Assembly (NCBI GenBank): GCA_017448285.1
Contig: JAFSLT010000075.1
Coordinates: 1-60,955, forward strand
Direction of reading: 5' to 3'
DNA length: 60,955 bases
From: Clostridia bacterium
GTDB lineage: Bacteria > Bacillota > Clostridia > Oscillospirales > Acutalibacteraceae
Part shown: positions 9,867 through 18,414 of the stretch, piece after piece
Layout: each line of letters starts with the position of its first letter
How positions within the stretch are numbered: the first letter of the stretch is position 1
Notes under the pieces: model-generated
The model's database searches: none
Seen by the model: only the letters and a program-made list of their open reading frames with translations
Told to the model about the DNA's origin: nothing
Made by a program: the position numbers and the translations under genes

Positions 9867-10541
9867 ATGGCAAGTTTTAATGTTAAACGTCGCAGTTTTT
9901 ATATTTCACTTGGTGTTTGTATTTTAGCAATCAGTGCAGCGGGGTGGTCAACTTATAAAAGCATAAAAGATTTTTCTGATTCGAACAGACGAGATAATAG
10001 TCAAATTGTGCGCACTAAAAGAAAAAAATCTGCGGAGGAAATTCCCAAAAAAAAATTTGAAAGTATAGCAAGTAATTTCCCCGAAATAAAACCGGCTGCG
10101 GTTCAGGGAGAAAATTTAAAAGAAGTTTCAGCAAAGGTTGCTAATCCGGATTTTATAATTCCGATCAAATATTCAAGCTGCACAAATTATAATGATGATT
10201 TGGAATATTCCGAAGAATTTGGCGACTGGAGGACAAGCGATGGTATAGAGCTTACGGGTATGCTCAATGCTCCGGTTTCGGCAATAGCAGATGGGAAAAT
10301 CGCAGAAATTTTTGAAGACCCAAATTATGGCATAACAGTAAAAATCCTCCATGAGGCAAGTGACGGCAGTGAAATCGCGGCATTTTATTCAAGATTAAAC
10401 CCAAAAAGCATACTTTTAAAAAAGAATGACGAAATAAAGCAGGGCCAAGACTTTGCAAAATTAAAAGATGAAAGTATGCATTTTATGATTCAAAAAAACG
10501 ATAAATTTGTCGATCCCATCAAAATTTTAGGTATAGAATAA
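9867..10541 (+). CDS. membrane-anchored LytM/M23-like protein, SpoIIQ-like, degenerate active site
   Basis: Residues 12-30 form a single membrane anchor, residues 45-110 a lysine-rich linker, and residues 125-222 an M23/LytM fold (WRTSDGIEL, then NAPVSAIADGKIAEIFEDP, YGITVKILHE, then ESMHFMI). The first zinc ligand motif H-x3-D reads SDGIE, and the final H-x-H reads SMH, so the peptidase is probably inactive, as in Bacillus SpoIIQ. AAGGAGG precedes the ATG. The similarity is to sporulation channel proteins that act in the forespore membrane; a plain cell-wall scaffold is an alternative. Its 3' end is echoed about 110 bases downstream. Confidence 0.68.
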   Translation: MASFNVKRRSFYISLGVCILAISAAGWSTYKSIKDFSDSNRRDNSQIVRTKRKKSAEEIPKKKFESIASNFPEIKPAAVQGENLKEVSAKVANPDFIIPIKYSSCTNYNDDLEYSEEFGDWRTSDGIELTGMLNAPVSAIADGKIAEIFEDPNYGITVKILHEASDGSEIAAFYSRLNPKSILLKKNDEIKQGQDFAKLKDESMHFMIQKNDKFVDPIKILGIE

Positions 10542-10595
10542 GTTTTTTAAACTAAAAAAATTTTTTTGGCGAGATATTGTTAAGGAAGATAGCCA

Positions 10596-10697
10596 TTTCC
10601 TCCGGCGCCGCCGGAGGAGATGTAGCTCTTTAAGATTTTAGGTATAAAATAAGTTTTTTTAAAACGAAAGAACTTTCTATGGCGTCACTGGAGAGAA
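10596..10697. repeat. GC-rich palindrome plus duplicated gene 3' end
   Basis: Perfect core TTCCTCCGGCGCCGCCGGAGGA (10596-10620), then 10629-10661 repeats the last bases of the preceding gene (ATTTTAGGTATARAATAAGTTTTTT, first copy at 10522-10548), then a decayed palindrome at 10678-10697. Confidence 0.65.
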
Positions 10698-10726
10698 TAT
10701 ATATTGCTGATTTCGAGAGAAATCTA

Positions 10727-10755
10727 TTGACAAAATAAATAAAAAATGATATAAT
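10727..10755 (+). promoter_or_regulatory. promoter of the GG-leader peptide pair
   Basis: Consensus TTGACA (10727-10732), 17-base spacer, consensus TATAAT (10750-10755), 45 bases before the ATG of the first peptide gene. Confidence 0.85.
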
Positions 10756-10799
10756 TATGTTATTATTTATTAAAATATCATAAAAAAGAGGTGATTATT

Positions 10800-11099
10800 A
10801 TGAGCAAAAAATTGATGAAAGATAGTGAATTTGAAAAAATTTCGGGCGGAAATTTTAAAAAATTTAACAGAGGTTTAGAATACACAACTGCAGGAATAGG
10901 ATGTGCAGCCGGACTTGCTGCAGTAGGGTATTGTGCTTTTAATGCAATTGACAAAATTAAAAATCCAAGGAAATCCGGTGGATGGCTGAATCTTAGAGGT
11001 ATGTTTGATCCAATTATTAACATAGCAGGTGTTGTAGGTGCAGTTGTAGCTATTGACAGCACAAGGCGAATTGTAAGTCAAGCTAAAGATTTATATTAA
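10800..11099 (+). CDS. double-glycine leader peptide 1 (bacteriocin-like precursor)
   Basis: A 99-residue peptide with leader MSKKLMKDSEFEKISGG, which ends in Gly-Gly after a bacteriocin-type ExxKISGG pattern. Such leaders are normally cut by C39 peptidase ABC transporters. The predicted mature part of about 82 residues starts NFKKFNRGLEYTTAG and contains two hydrophobic glycine/alanine-rich segments with GxxxG-type spacing (AGIGCAAGLAAVG and NIAGVVGAVVAI). The start is fixed by AGAGGTGA before the ATG. It is followed 46 bases later by a paralogue. No transporter, immunity or maturase gene is adjacent. The role is inferred from the leader only. Confidence 0.72.
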   Translation: MSKKLMKDSEFEKISGGNFKKFNRGLEYTTAGIGCAAGLAAVGYCAFNAIDKIKNPRKSGGWLNLRGMFDPIINIAGVVGAVVAIDSTRRIVSQAKDLY

Positions 11100-11145
11100 T
11101 TTAACTATTATAATGTGTTATAATTATGAGGAAGGGGTGGATATT

Positions 11146-11454
11146 ATGAGTAAAGGATTAATTAAAGATAGTGAATTTGAAAAAATTTCAGGCGGAAATT
11201 GGAAAAAATTTAATCGTGCTCTTGATTACACAAGTGCAGGAGTAGAAGCCGCGGCTGGTATTGCAGCTGTAGGGCTTCTTTGCGGAGAAGAAATAAAAAA
11301 TCATGGTTTTTTTCAAGGAATTGCAAGAGAGGTAAAAATTAGCCCTTTGAAATTACTACCTTTATTGTTAACCGCACACGGAGCTTGGCGAATAACCAGC
11401 CGCGCTTGCGATTTATACAATGATAAAGAAGATAATGATAACCCAGAAGATTAA
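11146..11454 (+). CDS. double-glycine leader peptide 2 (paralogue of peptide 1)
   Basis: A 102-residue paralogue of the gene just upstream. The leader (MSKGLIKDSEFEKISGG) and the first 25 mature residues (NWKKFNRALDYTSAG, AAAGIAAVG) are nearly the same, and the C-termini also match (WRITSRACDLY against RRIVSQAKDLY) before an acidic tail DKEDNDNPED. GAAGGGGTGG precedes the ATG. The two peptides are probably co-transcribed, and a two-peptide bacteriocin or signalling pair is possible. A TATAAT-like sequence in the 46-base gap could give a second promoter. Confidence 0.72.
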   Translation: MSKGLIKDSEFEKISGGNWKKFNRALDYTSAGVEAAAGIAAVGLLCGEEIKNHGFFQGIAREVKISPLKLLPLLLTAHGAWRITSRACDLYNDKEDNDNPED

Positions 11455-11543
11455 TTCTATGTTATTACTAAAAGTAAACGGAAGTAATAGATTTATAAAA
11501 TTATCTACGTGAATATGGCAAAATAAAGAGGATGAAATTACTC

Positions 11544-11566
11544 ACTCCGGTACCGCCGGATAGAAT
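11544..11566. repeat. GC-rich palindrome
   Basis: CTCACTCCGGTACCGCCGGATAG in the convergent gap between peptide 2 and the SpoIIM-like gene; a terminator position for both. Confidence 0.65.
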
Positions 11567-11574
11567 GCATAATT

Positions 11575-12156
11575 CTATCTATTCCAAAGAAAATTTAATT
11601 TTAAAAATATATATGAAAGCAAAATATGGATAAACGCTCCCAGAGCAGAAAACATCAAGGTTTTGCTTAGATTTTTTATATATAATTTAAATTTTAAAAT
11701 TGATAAATTCTCGTCTTTATAAAATATTCTTTTTATAATTAATATATTTATTTTTGTGGATTGTATGGCAAATAAGATTAAAGCTACCGAAGATATAAAT
11801 AATCCGGGCAATATGGCAAAAATTCCAAATATTATCCCTTTTATTAAAAATTTAGAATACAATGAATAAATTGTTATGCCGATTCCTAATCCTTTTGTAA
11901 ATACTGACGCAAAATTAAATATTGTGCCGAAAATTGTAAAAGAAAAGATGAAAAGTGTTAATATAGCTGAGACTTCTGCAAAAATTATGGTGTTAAGTGT
12001 TTCAAAGTTCCAAAAATTGATTTTTTTAAAAATTATATTATCAAAAATATTGGCTGGCAGTTTGAAAATGCATCCTACTGTTACGCCAGCATAAAATAGT
12101 GCCCACATGACAAAATTTAATTTTCCGTATTTTTTAACATCATCAAATATTCTCAT
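11575..12156 (-). CDS. SpoIIM-like membrane protein (DUF95 family)
   Basis: A 193-residue protein with about five membrane segments. The central stretch FASVFTKGLGIGITIYSL, then LIKGIIFGIFAILPGLFIS, follows the SpoIIM pattern (KG-x2-IG-T ... KG ... LP ... A). In Bacillus, SpoIIM is part of the DMP complex that drives forespore engulfment. In organisms that do not sporulate, DUF95 proteins are less well understood. It stands alone, with no spoIID or spoIIP beside it, but a SpoIIQ-like gene is 1 kb away. Assignment rests on remembered sequence patterns. Confidence 0.6.
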   Translation of the reverse strand: MRIFDDVKKYGKLNFVMWALFYAGVTVGCIFKLPANIFDNIIFKKINFWNFETLNTIIFAEVSAILTLFIFSFTIFGTIFNFASVFTKGLGIGITIYSLYSKFLIKGIIFGIFAILPGLFISSVALILFAIQSTKINILIIKRIFYKDENLSILKFKLYIKNLSKTLMFSALGAFIHILLSYIFLKLNFLWNR

Positions 12157-12211
12157 GCAAAATTATATGATTAGTAATTTTAAAATATTTCTGATTTCGA
12201 AATTACTTTCA

Positions 12212-12250
12212 ACTGAAGCCGGAGAGAACATTTTTCAGGTGTCAAAAGTT
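12212..12250. repeat. half palindrome with TTTTTCAGGTGT flank
   Basis: GAAGCCGGAGAGAAC followed by ATTTTTCAGGTGTCAAAAG, a one-sided, decayed copy of the repeat family and its flank. Confidence 0.45.
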
Positions 12251-12288
12251 TCTTTTTTCATAATTTTTTTAATTTTTAGTTTTAGTGC

Positions 12289-12317
12289 TTGATTTTTTAT
12301 TTTTTATACCGTATAAT
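12289..12317 (+). promoter_or_regulatory. promoter of the secreted protease-like gene
   Basis: TTGATT (12289-12294), 17-base spacer, consensus TATAAT (12312-12317); AGGAGGT then precedes the ATG at 12352. Confidence 0.75.
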
Positions 12318-12351
12318 GGTATTAAACGGTTAAATTTAGGAGGTTGATATT

Positions 12352-13707
12352 ATGAATAAGAACAAAAAAAAAGCTTTAGCCGTGTTATTAGGGTTAATTT
12401 CTATGGGCAAAAATATGTCTGGCGTTGTGCAGTACGCGTCCGCGAAAGCTAATGATTATTCTGAGTATTTTAAGTGGGGTGGTATTAGTACAGCTGGCGC
12501 TGCTGCTATTCTTTTCCCTATTTTGTATTTTAATTTAAGAGGGAAAAAAGATGCAGTAAAGACTGATGAAAAAGAATTTAAAAATGTTAATTATCCTTTT
12601 AAAGGAGTAATCCCGTTTTATCAGTGGCAAAATGGTAATTGCTTTTTTCTTGCGTCGCTTTATACTCTTTTCGGCCCGGAAAATATGAAGACTTATGAAG
12701 AAGTTGCAAAGATGCAGACATCGGAAGTAACTAACAAATTTTTGGATTATTTGTCCAAAAAAGGTATAGATGCGGGGTGCCAATGTATGAGGCCTGTTTA
12801 TCGTAAAGAAAACGTTAAAGGAGAAATTAAAGAGGTCGAGACCGGGGAATTGCGTTTTGTCGAAGATAATTTTAATCAAGACGTAATAGATAATAAAAAA
12901 AAATCAAATGGCTTCATAGAACTATGTAAATTGTTTGTAAGACAGCAGGAGGCTTTAAAATCAAATCCGGACAGTCGTTTTCAAATTATCCCCAGTGATT
13001 TTAAAGGTGAAGAAATTGCTTTTGAGCAGAAAATTTGCCATGGCGAGAAACTGTTAGACCGTGACGGGGGTGCAGGAGCATTTTATGAGGTTCTGAGCAA
13101 ATTTACCGGCACTTCCCCGTTCGTTCACGCGTTTGGTGATAAATCGTTATTTGCAGCTTGGTCATCTACTGGTGGTAGTATTTTGAATCCAGTCAATGAG
13201 GAAGTTAGAAAATTAAATGAACAAAATTCAAGAAATCTATTGAAAAATAATACCATATGGAAATTTAATCAAATTAATGATATAAAAATCGAGGGGCTTG
13301 GTTCTAAGAATATTCCACCCTGTTCAATGGACGAAAATGGTAAAGTTAAAATTAACGGAGAGAATTATTATTTAGTTTCTATGGCTCAAACTCAAGGAAG
13401 TGGCGAAGGCCACATAATTTGCGATCAACCAAAGTATAAAATTATCGATGGTGAAATTAAAGTTTCCGGCCTTTTAAAGCTTAGTTGTTTTGGCAGTGCG
13501 CCTAAATTTAAAAAATATGATAATATGACTGGCATATTTAAAAGTTATGATTTAAAAACAGGGGTGAAATATTATATTAAGCATAATGAAACAACTAAAA
13601 AAGATGAGCTTGCTTATGATGTGACTGGAGCTGTTGGTTTTGCTTTCAGATTTGCCCCGGAAAAAGCTATAAGAGAATATCAGGATTACTATTGTTATAA
13701 CAATTAA
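12352..13707 (+). CDS. exported papain/calpain-like cysteine protease (putative effector)
   Basis: The N-terminus carries a basic start and two hydrophobic segments (about residues 8-30 and 44-61), suggesting Sec export and membrane tethering. Residues 91-101, QWQNGNCFFLA, match the papain-fold oxyanion Gln plus catalytic Cys97 in the style of calpains (Q-x-G-[DN]-C-[WF]). Near the C-terminus GSGEGHIICDQ supplies a candidate catalytic His354. The third residue is not identified. The 451-residue length fits a calpain-like core of about 300 residues. A strong promoter and AGGAGGT suggest expression. The neighbours are unrelated. A role in attacking host or rival proteins is inference; a non-proteolytic papain fold is possible. 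Confidence 0.6.
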   Translation: MNKNKKKALAVLLGLISMGKNMSGVVQYASAKANDYSEYFKWGGISTAGAAAILFPILYFNLRGKKDAVKTDEKEFKNVNYPFKGVIPFYQWQNGNCFFLASLYTLFGPENMKTYEEVAKMQTSEVTNKFLDYLSKKGIDAGCQCMRPVYRKENVKGEIKEVETGELRFVEDNFNQDVIDNKKKSNGFIELCKLFVRQQEALKSNPDSRFQIIPSDFKGEEIAFEQKICHGEKLLDRDGGAGAFYEVLSKFTGTSPFVHAFGDKSLFAAWSSTGGSILNPVNEEVRKLNEQNSRNLLKNNTIWKFNQINDIKIEGLGSKNIPPCSMDENGKVKINGENYYLVSMAQTQGSGEGHIICDQPKYKIIDGEIKVSGLLKLSCFGSAPKFKKYDNMTGIFKSYDLKTGVKYYIKHNETTKKDELAYDVTGAVGFAFRFAPEKAIREYQDYYCYNN

Positions 13708-13795
13708 ATCATTTTTTGGATAATTGAATAAAAGTCAAAATTTAGTGATTCGTACGAAATTTAAGGTTTATTCCAAAAAATTTTGAAGAGGTGGC

Positions 13796-13824
13796 TTGAC
13801 AAAAAATGTTTTGCGCGTTATAAT
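13796..13824 (+). promoter_or_regulatory. rplM-rpsI promoter
   Basis: Consensus TTGACA (13796-13801), 17-base spacer, consensus TATAAT (13819-13824), 33 bases before the rplM ATG. Confidence 0.85.
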
Positions 13825-13856
13825 TTGAAACATTTGATGATAGGGGGATTTTTAAA

Positions 13857-14306
13857 ATGTCAGATAGTTTTATGCCTAAGGGCTCGAGCGTTTCAAGAGA
13901 AAGATATGTTATCGATGCCAAAAATTTGCCGCTTGGCAGGGTCGCGGCGCAAGTTGCGTCAATTTTGAGAGGAAAAGAAAAGCCAATTTTTGTTCCTCAC
14001 GTTGATTGCGGCGATTTTGTCACTGTAATTAATTGCGATAAAGTAATTTTGACTGGTAAAAAACTTGAAAATAAAAAAAGATATAAGTATACTGGTTACA
14101 TTGGTCATTTAAAAACCATAAATTATTCGGATATTATGAGTAAAAATCCTTGCAAAGTGTTTGAGTGGGCAATCCGTGGAATGCTTCCTTCGAACACGTT
14201 GGGGAGAAAGCAAATGAAACGCCTTAATTTATGTGTTGGTTCGGAATTTAAAGATTCTGAAAAGTTTAAACCTTGGAATAGATTTAGAAAGGTAAGGGTA
14301 GCATGA
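13857..14306 (+). CDS. rplM: 50S ribosomal protein L13
   Basis: Large-subunit protein L13. The 149-residue sequence has the family elements [19 protein letters not shown], the [18 protein letters not shown] stretch and [14 protein letters not shown] (about residue 112). GGGGGATTTTTAAA precedes the ATG. It overlaps rpsI by four bases and heads the rplM-rpsI-ybeY-rluD transcript driven by a consensus promoter. Confidence 0.97.
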   Translation: MSDSFMPKGSSVSRERYVIDAKNLPLGRVAAQVASILRGKEKPIFVPHVDCGDFVTVINCDKVILTGKKLENKKRYKYTGYIGHLKTINYSDIMSKNPCKVFEWAIRGMLPSNTLGRKQMKRLNLCVGSEFKDSEKFKPWNRFRKVRVA

Positions 14307-14704
14307 TGAATTTAAGTGCATGTTCCGGTGGAACAGGAAGAAGAAAAAAATCGGTTGCCAGAGTTAATTTGTTTTTGGGCAGCGGTAATATAAAAATTAA
14401 CGGTTTGGAACTCAATGAGTATTTGAAGTCTCGAATTCTACAGATGATGGTCAAGCAGCCGTTGGAGATTTTCGATGTGCTCACAAAATTTGACGTTGTT
14501 TGTAGTGTTTCGGGCGGAGGTTTATCGGGACAGGCGGGAGCTATCCGACATGGTATTGCGCGTGCTCTTAATTCTTTGGATGAAGAAAAGTATCATCATG
14601 ATTTAAAAATTCATGGCTTTTTAACCAGAGATCCACGTATGAAAGAGCGCAAAAAATATGGTTTGAAAGCTGCTCGCAAGCGTCCTCAATTTTCAAAGCG
14701 TTAA
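14303..14704 (+). CDS. rpsI: 30S ribosomal protein S9
   Basis: Small-subunit protein S9, 133 residues. It has the [18 protein letters not shown] start, [19 protein letters not shown] (about 71-89) and the C-terminal basic tail [17 protein letters not shown] whose terminal Lys-Arg reaches the P-site tRNA. Its ATGATG start overlaps the rplM stop. Confidence 0.97.
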   Translation: MMNLSACSGGTGRRKKSVARVNLFLGSGNIKINGLELNEYLKSRILQMMVKQPLEIFDVLTKFDVVCSVSGGGLSGQAGAIRHGIARALNSLDEEKYHHDLKIHGFLTRDPRMKERKKYGLKAARKRPQFSKR

Positions 14705-14717
14705 AGGCGGGATATTT

Positions 14718-15230
14718 GTGGCATATATTTACAAAATTACTATTGTTGAAAAGCAAACTGTTATGGAACTGCCGCTTGGTATGAGGCTGCTTATTCGTCG
14801 GGCATGCAACTCTGTTCTTGTGCGCGAGAGGTTTAATCATTCTGCGGATGTAAGCGTTGTTTTGGTTGATAATGATTACATTCAGAGTTTAAATAAGCAG
14901 TATAGGGGGAAAGATGTTCCCACGGATATGTTGTCGTTCCCTGCAACTAAAGATGGCGATTATGAAATTAACCCTGAAACCGGTGCAAAAATTTTAGGTG
15001 ATATTATTTTGTCGATTGAAAAGGCATTGGAAGAAGCTAAAATTTATTTTATGCCGCTTCAGGAGATACTTGTGCGTTGGACGGCTCATAGTTTGTTACA
15101 TTTGCTGGGTTACGACCATGAAAATGAGCGAGAATATGAAGAAATGCGTACGATTTGTGATGATATAGTATCTGAAGTCAGTGTTCCAGAGTCTTCGTGC
15201 GATGTTGGATCGTATAAATCCGGGAAGTAA
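14718..15230 (+). CDS. ybeY: endoribonuclease YbeY (rRNA maturation)
   Basis: YbeY is a zinc-dependent endonuclease for 16S rRNA 3' processing and ribosome quality control. The metal site HSLLHLLGYDHENERE (about residues 116-131) matches H-x3-H-x5-H. The family landmark YRGKDVPTDMLSFP (about 60-73) is present. The start is GTG, with AAGGCGGG upstream. At 170 residues it is normal length. Its 3' end overlaps the start of rluD. Confidence 0.94.
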   Translation: MAYIYKITIVEKQTVMELPLGMRLLIRRACNSVLVRERFNHSADVSVVLVDNDYIQSLNKQYRGKDVPTDMLSFPATKDGDYEINPETGAKILGDIILSIEKALEEAKIYFMPLQEILVRWTAHSLLHLLGYDHENEREYEEMRTICDDIVSEVSVPESSCDVGSYKSGK

Positions 15231-16152
15231 AAAAAAATTTAAAATTACTGTTAATTTGTTCGATGGAATTACACGGCTTGATGTGTATGTTTCGAAACAT
15301 GTCCCGTTTTTAAGTCGTTCATTAACTGCAAAAATGCTAAATTCTGGGGATATTTTAGTAAATGGTAAACAAGAAAAAAAAGATTATATTCCCAAAATCG
15401 GTGATGAAATTTGTATCAGTTTAATAGAAAAAAATGATTTAAATTTTGATAAAATTGAAGCAGTTAATATTCCGATTGATGTGGTGTTTGAAGATGAATT
15501 TTTGATGGTGATAAATAAACCTAAAGGAATGGTTGTTCATCCTGCCGCAGGGCATTACGACGACACGCTTGTCAACGCTTTGCTTTATCGCAAATCTGCT
15601 CTTTCGAATATCAATGAGAGTTTTCGGCCTGGGATTGTTCATAGATTAGATAAAGATACTAGCGGTCTTTTGCTTGTTGCAAAAAATAATTTTGTTCATG
15701 AAAATTTAGCAAATCAGATAAAAAATAAAACTGCCAAGCGAGAATATTTGGGTATAGTACATGGAAGTTTTAAATTTTTGTCCGGCACAATTGATTTGCC
15801 GATTGGCAGGGATAAAAAAAATAGAAAAAAAATGGCGGTTATAGATTTAAATTCGCGCAGTGCTGTTACTCACTATAAAACTTTAAAAGTTTTTAAAAAA
15901 TATTCTTTTATAAAATTTTTTCTCGAAACCGGCAGGACGCATCAAATAAGGGTTCATTCGTCTTATATGGGGCATCCTTTGGCGGGGGATTTGGTTTATG
16001 GCGCGAAAAATGACCCGGAATTTTTAAATGGTCAGTGCTTGCACGCCGCAAGAATAGAGTTTAAACACCCTGTAACAGGTGAAACAAAAGAATTTTCATC
16101 GGAGTTGCCGGAATATTTTCGAACTTTTTTGTGTTTTTTGACTGAAAACTGA
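15202..16152 (+). CDS. rluD: RluD-family 23S rRNA pseudouridine synthase
   Basis: The protein has an N-terminal S4 RNA-binding domain (about residues 15-75) and a RluA/RluD catalytic domain with RPGIVHRLDKDTSGLLLVAK, which holds the catalytic Asp in HRLDKDT. The GRTHQIRVH motif near residue 250 is also present. It isomerises uridines in 23S rRNA helix 69. The start is uncertain: this ATG overlaps ybeY by 29 bases, and a GTG at 15181 is possible; neither has a clear ribosome binding site, which suggests translational coupling. The other family members RluB/C are less likely. Confidence 0.9.
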   Translation: MLDRINPGSKKKFKITVNLFDGITRLDVYVSKHVPFLSRSLTAKMLNSGDILVNGKQEKKDYIPKIGDEICISLIEKNDLNFDKIEAVNIPIDVVFEDEFLMVINKPKGMVVHPAAGHYDDTLVNALLYRKSALSNINESFRPGIVHRLDKDTSGLLLVAKNNFVHENLANQIKNKTAKREYLGIVHGSFKFLSGTIDLPIGRDKKNRKKMAVIDLNSRSAVTHYKTLKVFKKYSFIKFFLETGRTHQIRVHSSYMGHPLAGDLVYGAKNDPEFLNGQCLHAARIEFKHPVTGETKEFSSELPEYFRTFLCFLTEN

Positions 16153-16162
16153 ATGTGATAGC

Positions 16163-16191
16163 TTGACAATTTTTATCAAAAGTAATACAAT
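16163..16191 (+). promoter_or_regulatory. ppk promoter
   Basis: Consensus TTGACA (16163-16168), 17-base spacer, TACAAT (16186-16191), upstream of the polyphosphate kinase gene. Confidence 0.75.
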
Positions 16192-16249
16192 ATCCATATA
16201 TCTGGTATTGTTTTTGTTTTTAGTAAATAGTTGAATTGAGGTGAATGTT

Positions 16250-18304
16250 TTGAGTAAAAAAAAATTTAAAAATGAATTTATTTATAATAATAGAGAGCTT
16301 AGCTGGCTTTCGTTTAACTCACGAATTTTAGAGGAAGCTAACGATTTTAGCCATCCGATTATGGAATGCGCAAAATTTTTAGGCATTTCGGCTTCGAATT
16401 TGGATGAGTTTTTTATGGTCAGAGTTTCGGGATTAATAAAAAGAATCGTCAAAAACTTTAAAAAAAAAGATATTTATGGCATGAAAGCAAAGAAAATATT
16501 TAAAAAACTTAGAAAAAAAGCTCATAAATTTTATAAAAAACAATATAAGTGTTATAACGGCTTTTTGCTGCCTAAACTGAAAAAATTCGGTATTAAATTT
16601 TTATCGATGCATGAAGTTGACGATTCCCAGCGCATTTTTTTAAAAGATTATTTTAAAAATACTATTTATCCGGTTCTTACGCCGCTTGCAATTGATGTCG
16701 GCAGACCATTCCCGTTTTTGGTCGGAAAAAATTTGAATATCGCAGTTGAGCTTGCCGATGAGCGCGACCGTAGACTTTTTGGTGTGGTTTCAATTCCGAG
16801 TGTGCTCAAAAGGTACATAAAGTTACCCGGCGACGGTAATTTTTATGTACTACTTGAGGAGCTTATCGAAAGCGAGATTCGTAATATTTTTGAGATTTAC
16901 GAAGTGCGTTCTTCAAGAATTTTCAGAGTGACTCGAAATTCCGATTTAGATGTTAATGAGGATACCGAGAATTTATTGCAAGAAGTTAAACGCACGATTA
17001 AAAAGCGCAAGCGCGGCGACGTTGTTAGGCTCGAAATTTCTGATTATGGTGATAAAAAAATTAAAAAATTTTTGATGAAAAATCTTAATGTTAAAAGCTA
17101 TGATGTTTACGAAGCCTTTGGGCCAATTGATTTGAGCTTTTTATCAAAATTTTATAGAGAATCTTGGGATAATTCTTTAAAGTTTGCAAGGCAAGAGCCT
17201 GTTTCGGTTTTTAAAAATTTATCAGATGGTAAAATTTTTGATGTAATAAGGAAAAAAGATGTTTTGGTTTGCCATCCGTTTGAAAGTTTTGATGCCGTTG
17301 TGGAATTTGTAAGGCAAGCCGCCATAGACCCAAATGTTATTGCGATTAAGCAAACGCTTTACAGAGTCTCCGGCAATTCGCCGATTATAGATGCTCTTAT
17401 TCAGGCGGTTGAGAATGGCAAACAAGTTACTACTTTTGTTGAATTAAAAGCGCGATTTGATGAAGAAAATAATATACTTTGGGCACAAAAACTTGAAAAA
17501 AGCGGTTGCCATGTTATTCACGGGATTCCAGGTTATAAAATTCACTGCAAAGCAATTATGATAATTAGAAAAGAGGGCAATAATATTCGCAGATATGTCC
17601 ATCTGGGCACCGGAAATTATAATGATATTACCGCTAAATATTATACTGATATCGGAATTTTTACGAGTAATAAAAAAATCAGCGAAGATACTGCGAATTT
17701 ATTTAATTTTTTAACAGGATATTCAGAAAATAAAGACTATAAAAAATTAATTGTATCACCTCATGGGACTCGAAAATCAATTTTGGAACTTATTGATAAC
17801 GAAATAAAAAATGCAAAAAAAAATATTAAGGCCAGAATTATTTTTAAAGTTAATGCTCTGATTGATAAAGAAATCATAGATAAGTTATACGAAGCTTCGT
17901 GTGCAAACGTCAAAATCGAATTAATAGTGCGAGGCATTTGCGGTTTGATTCCCGGAATTAAAAACCTGAGCGAGAATATAAAAGTCAGGAGCATTGTAGG
18001 CAGACTTTTGGAACACAGCAGGATTTTTTATTTTGAAAATGCCGAAAATAATAAAATCTATGTTGGCAGTGCAGATATGATGAAGCGGAATCTTGATAAA
18101 CGCGTTGAAGCGCTTTTCCCGATTGAGGATCCAGATATAAAATCAAGGATTATAAATATGCTCAAAATTATGCTCGAAGATAACGTTAATGCACGCGAAA
18201 TGGATAATAAAAGTGAATTTCACAGGATTGTTCCCGGAAAAAATGCAAAACTAATAAATTCTCAATCTGAATTTTTTGATTTGGCAAGAAAATATTATAA
18301 ATAA
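16250..18304 (+). CDS. ppk1: polyphosphate kinase
   Basis: PPK1 reversibly transfers the ATP gamma-phosphate to polyphosphate. The 684-residue protein has the N-terminal NRELSWLSFNSRILEEA, the DLSFLSKFYR segment, and the catalytic half with HLGTGNYNDITA holding the autophosphorylated His (about residue 443) and the second His in LLEHSRIFYF (about 588). The start chosen is TTG at 16250, six bases after GAGGTG; the GTG at 16241 lies inside that Shine-Dalgarno. PhoU at the window's right edge is another phosphate gene but is not linked. No ppx is adjacent. Confidence 0.95.
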   Translation: MSKKKFKNEFIYNNRELSWLSFNSRILEEANDFSHPIMECAKFLGISASNLDEFFMVRVSGLIKRIVKNFKKKDIYGMKAKKIFKKLRKKAHKFYKKQYKCYNGFLLPKLKKFGIKFLSMHEVDDSQRIFLKDYFKNTIYPVLTPLAIDVGRPFPFLVGKNLNIAVELADERDRRLFGVVSIPSVLKRYIKLPGDGNFYVLLEELIESEIRNIFEIYEVRSSRIFRVTRNSDLDVNEDTENLLQEVKRTIKKRKRGDVVRLEISDYGDKKIKKFLMKNLNVKSYDVYEAFGPIDLSFLSKFYRESWDNSLKFARQEPVSVFKNLSDGKIFDVIRKKDVLVCHPFESFDAVVEFVRQAAIDPNVIAIKQTLYRVSGNSPIIDALIQAVENGKQVTTFVELKARFDEENNILWAQKLEKSGCHVIHGIPGYKIHCKAIMIIRKEGNNIRRYVHLGTGNYNDITAKYYTDIGIFTSNKKISEDTANLFNFLTGYSENKDYKKLIVSPHGTRKSILELIDNEIKNAKKNIKARIIFKVNALIDKEIIDKLYEASCANVKIELIVRGICGLIPGIKNLSENIKVRSIVGRLLEHSRIFYFENAENNKIYVGSADMMKRNLDKRVEALFPIEDPDIKSRIINMLKIMLEDNVNAREMDNKSEFHRIVPGKNAKLINSQSEFFDLARKYYK

Positions 18305-18307
18305 AAT

Positions 18308-18330
18308 TTTTCTCCGCATTTGCCAAAGAT
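18308..18330. repeat. strongly decayed palindrome
   Basis: TTCTCCGCATTTGCCAAAGA directly after the ppk stop; only the left arm is well kept. 18331-18414 shows nothing else convincing. Confidence 0.35.
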
Positions 18331-18414
18331 AAAGATTTTTAATTTTAAAAAAGTCAACGAATTTTTTGAAAAACCGAAATTTTTTCCGACCAATGACTGG
18401 GAAAAATAGATGGA

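Noticed and set aside
13783-13968. Plus-strand ORF overlapping the rplM start
   Set aside because: It overlaps the rplM promoter and coding start in another frame; L13 is certain.
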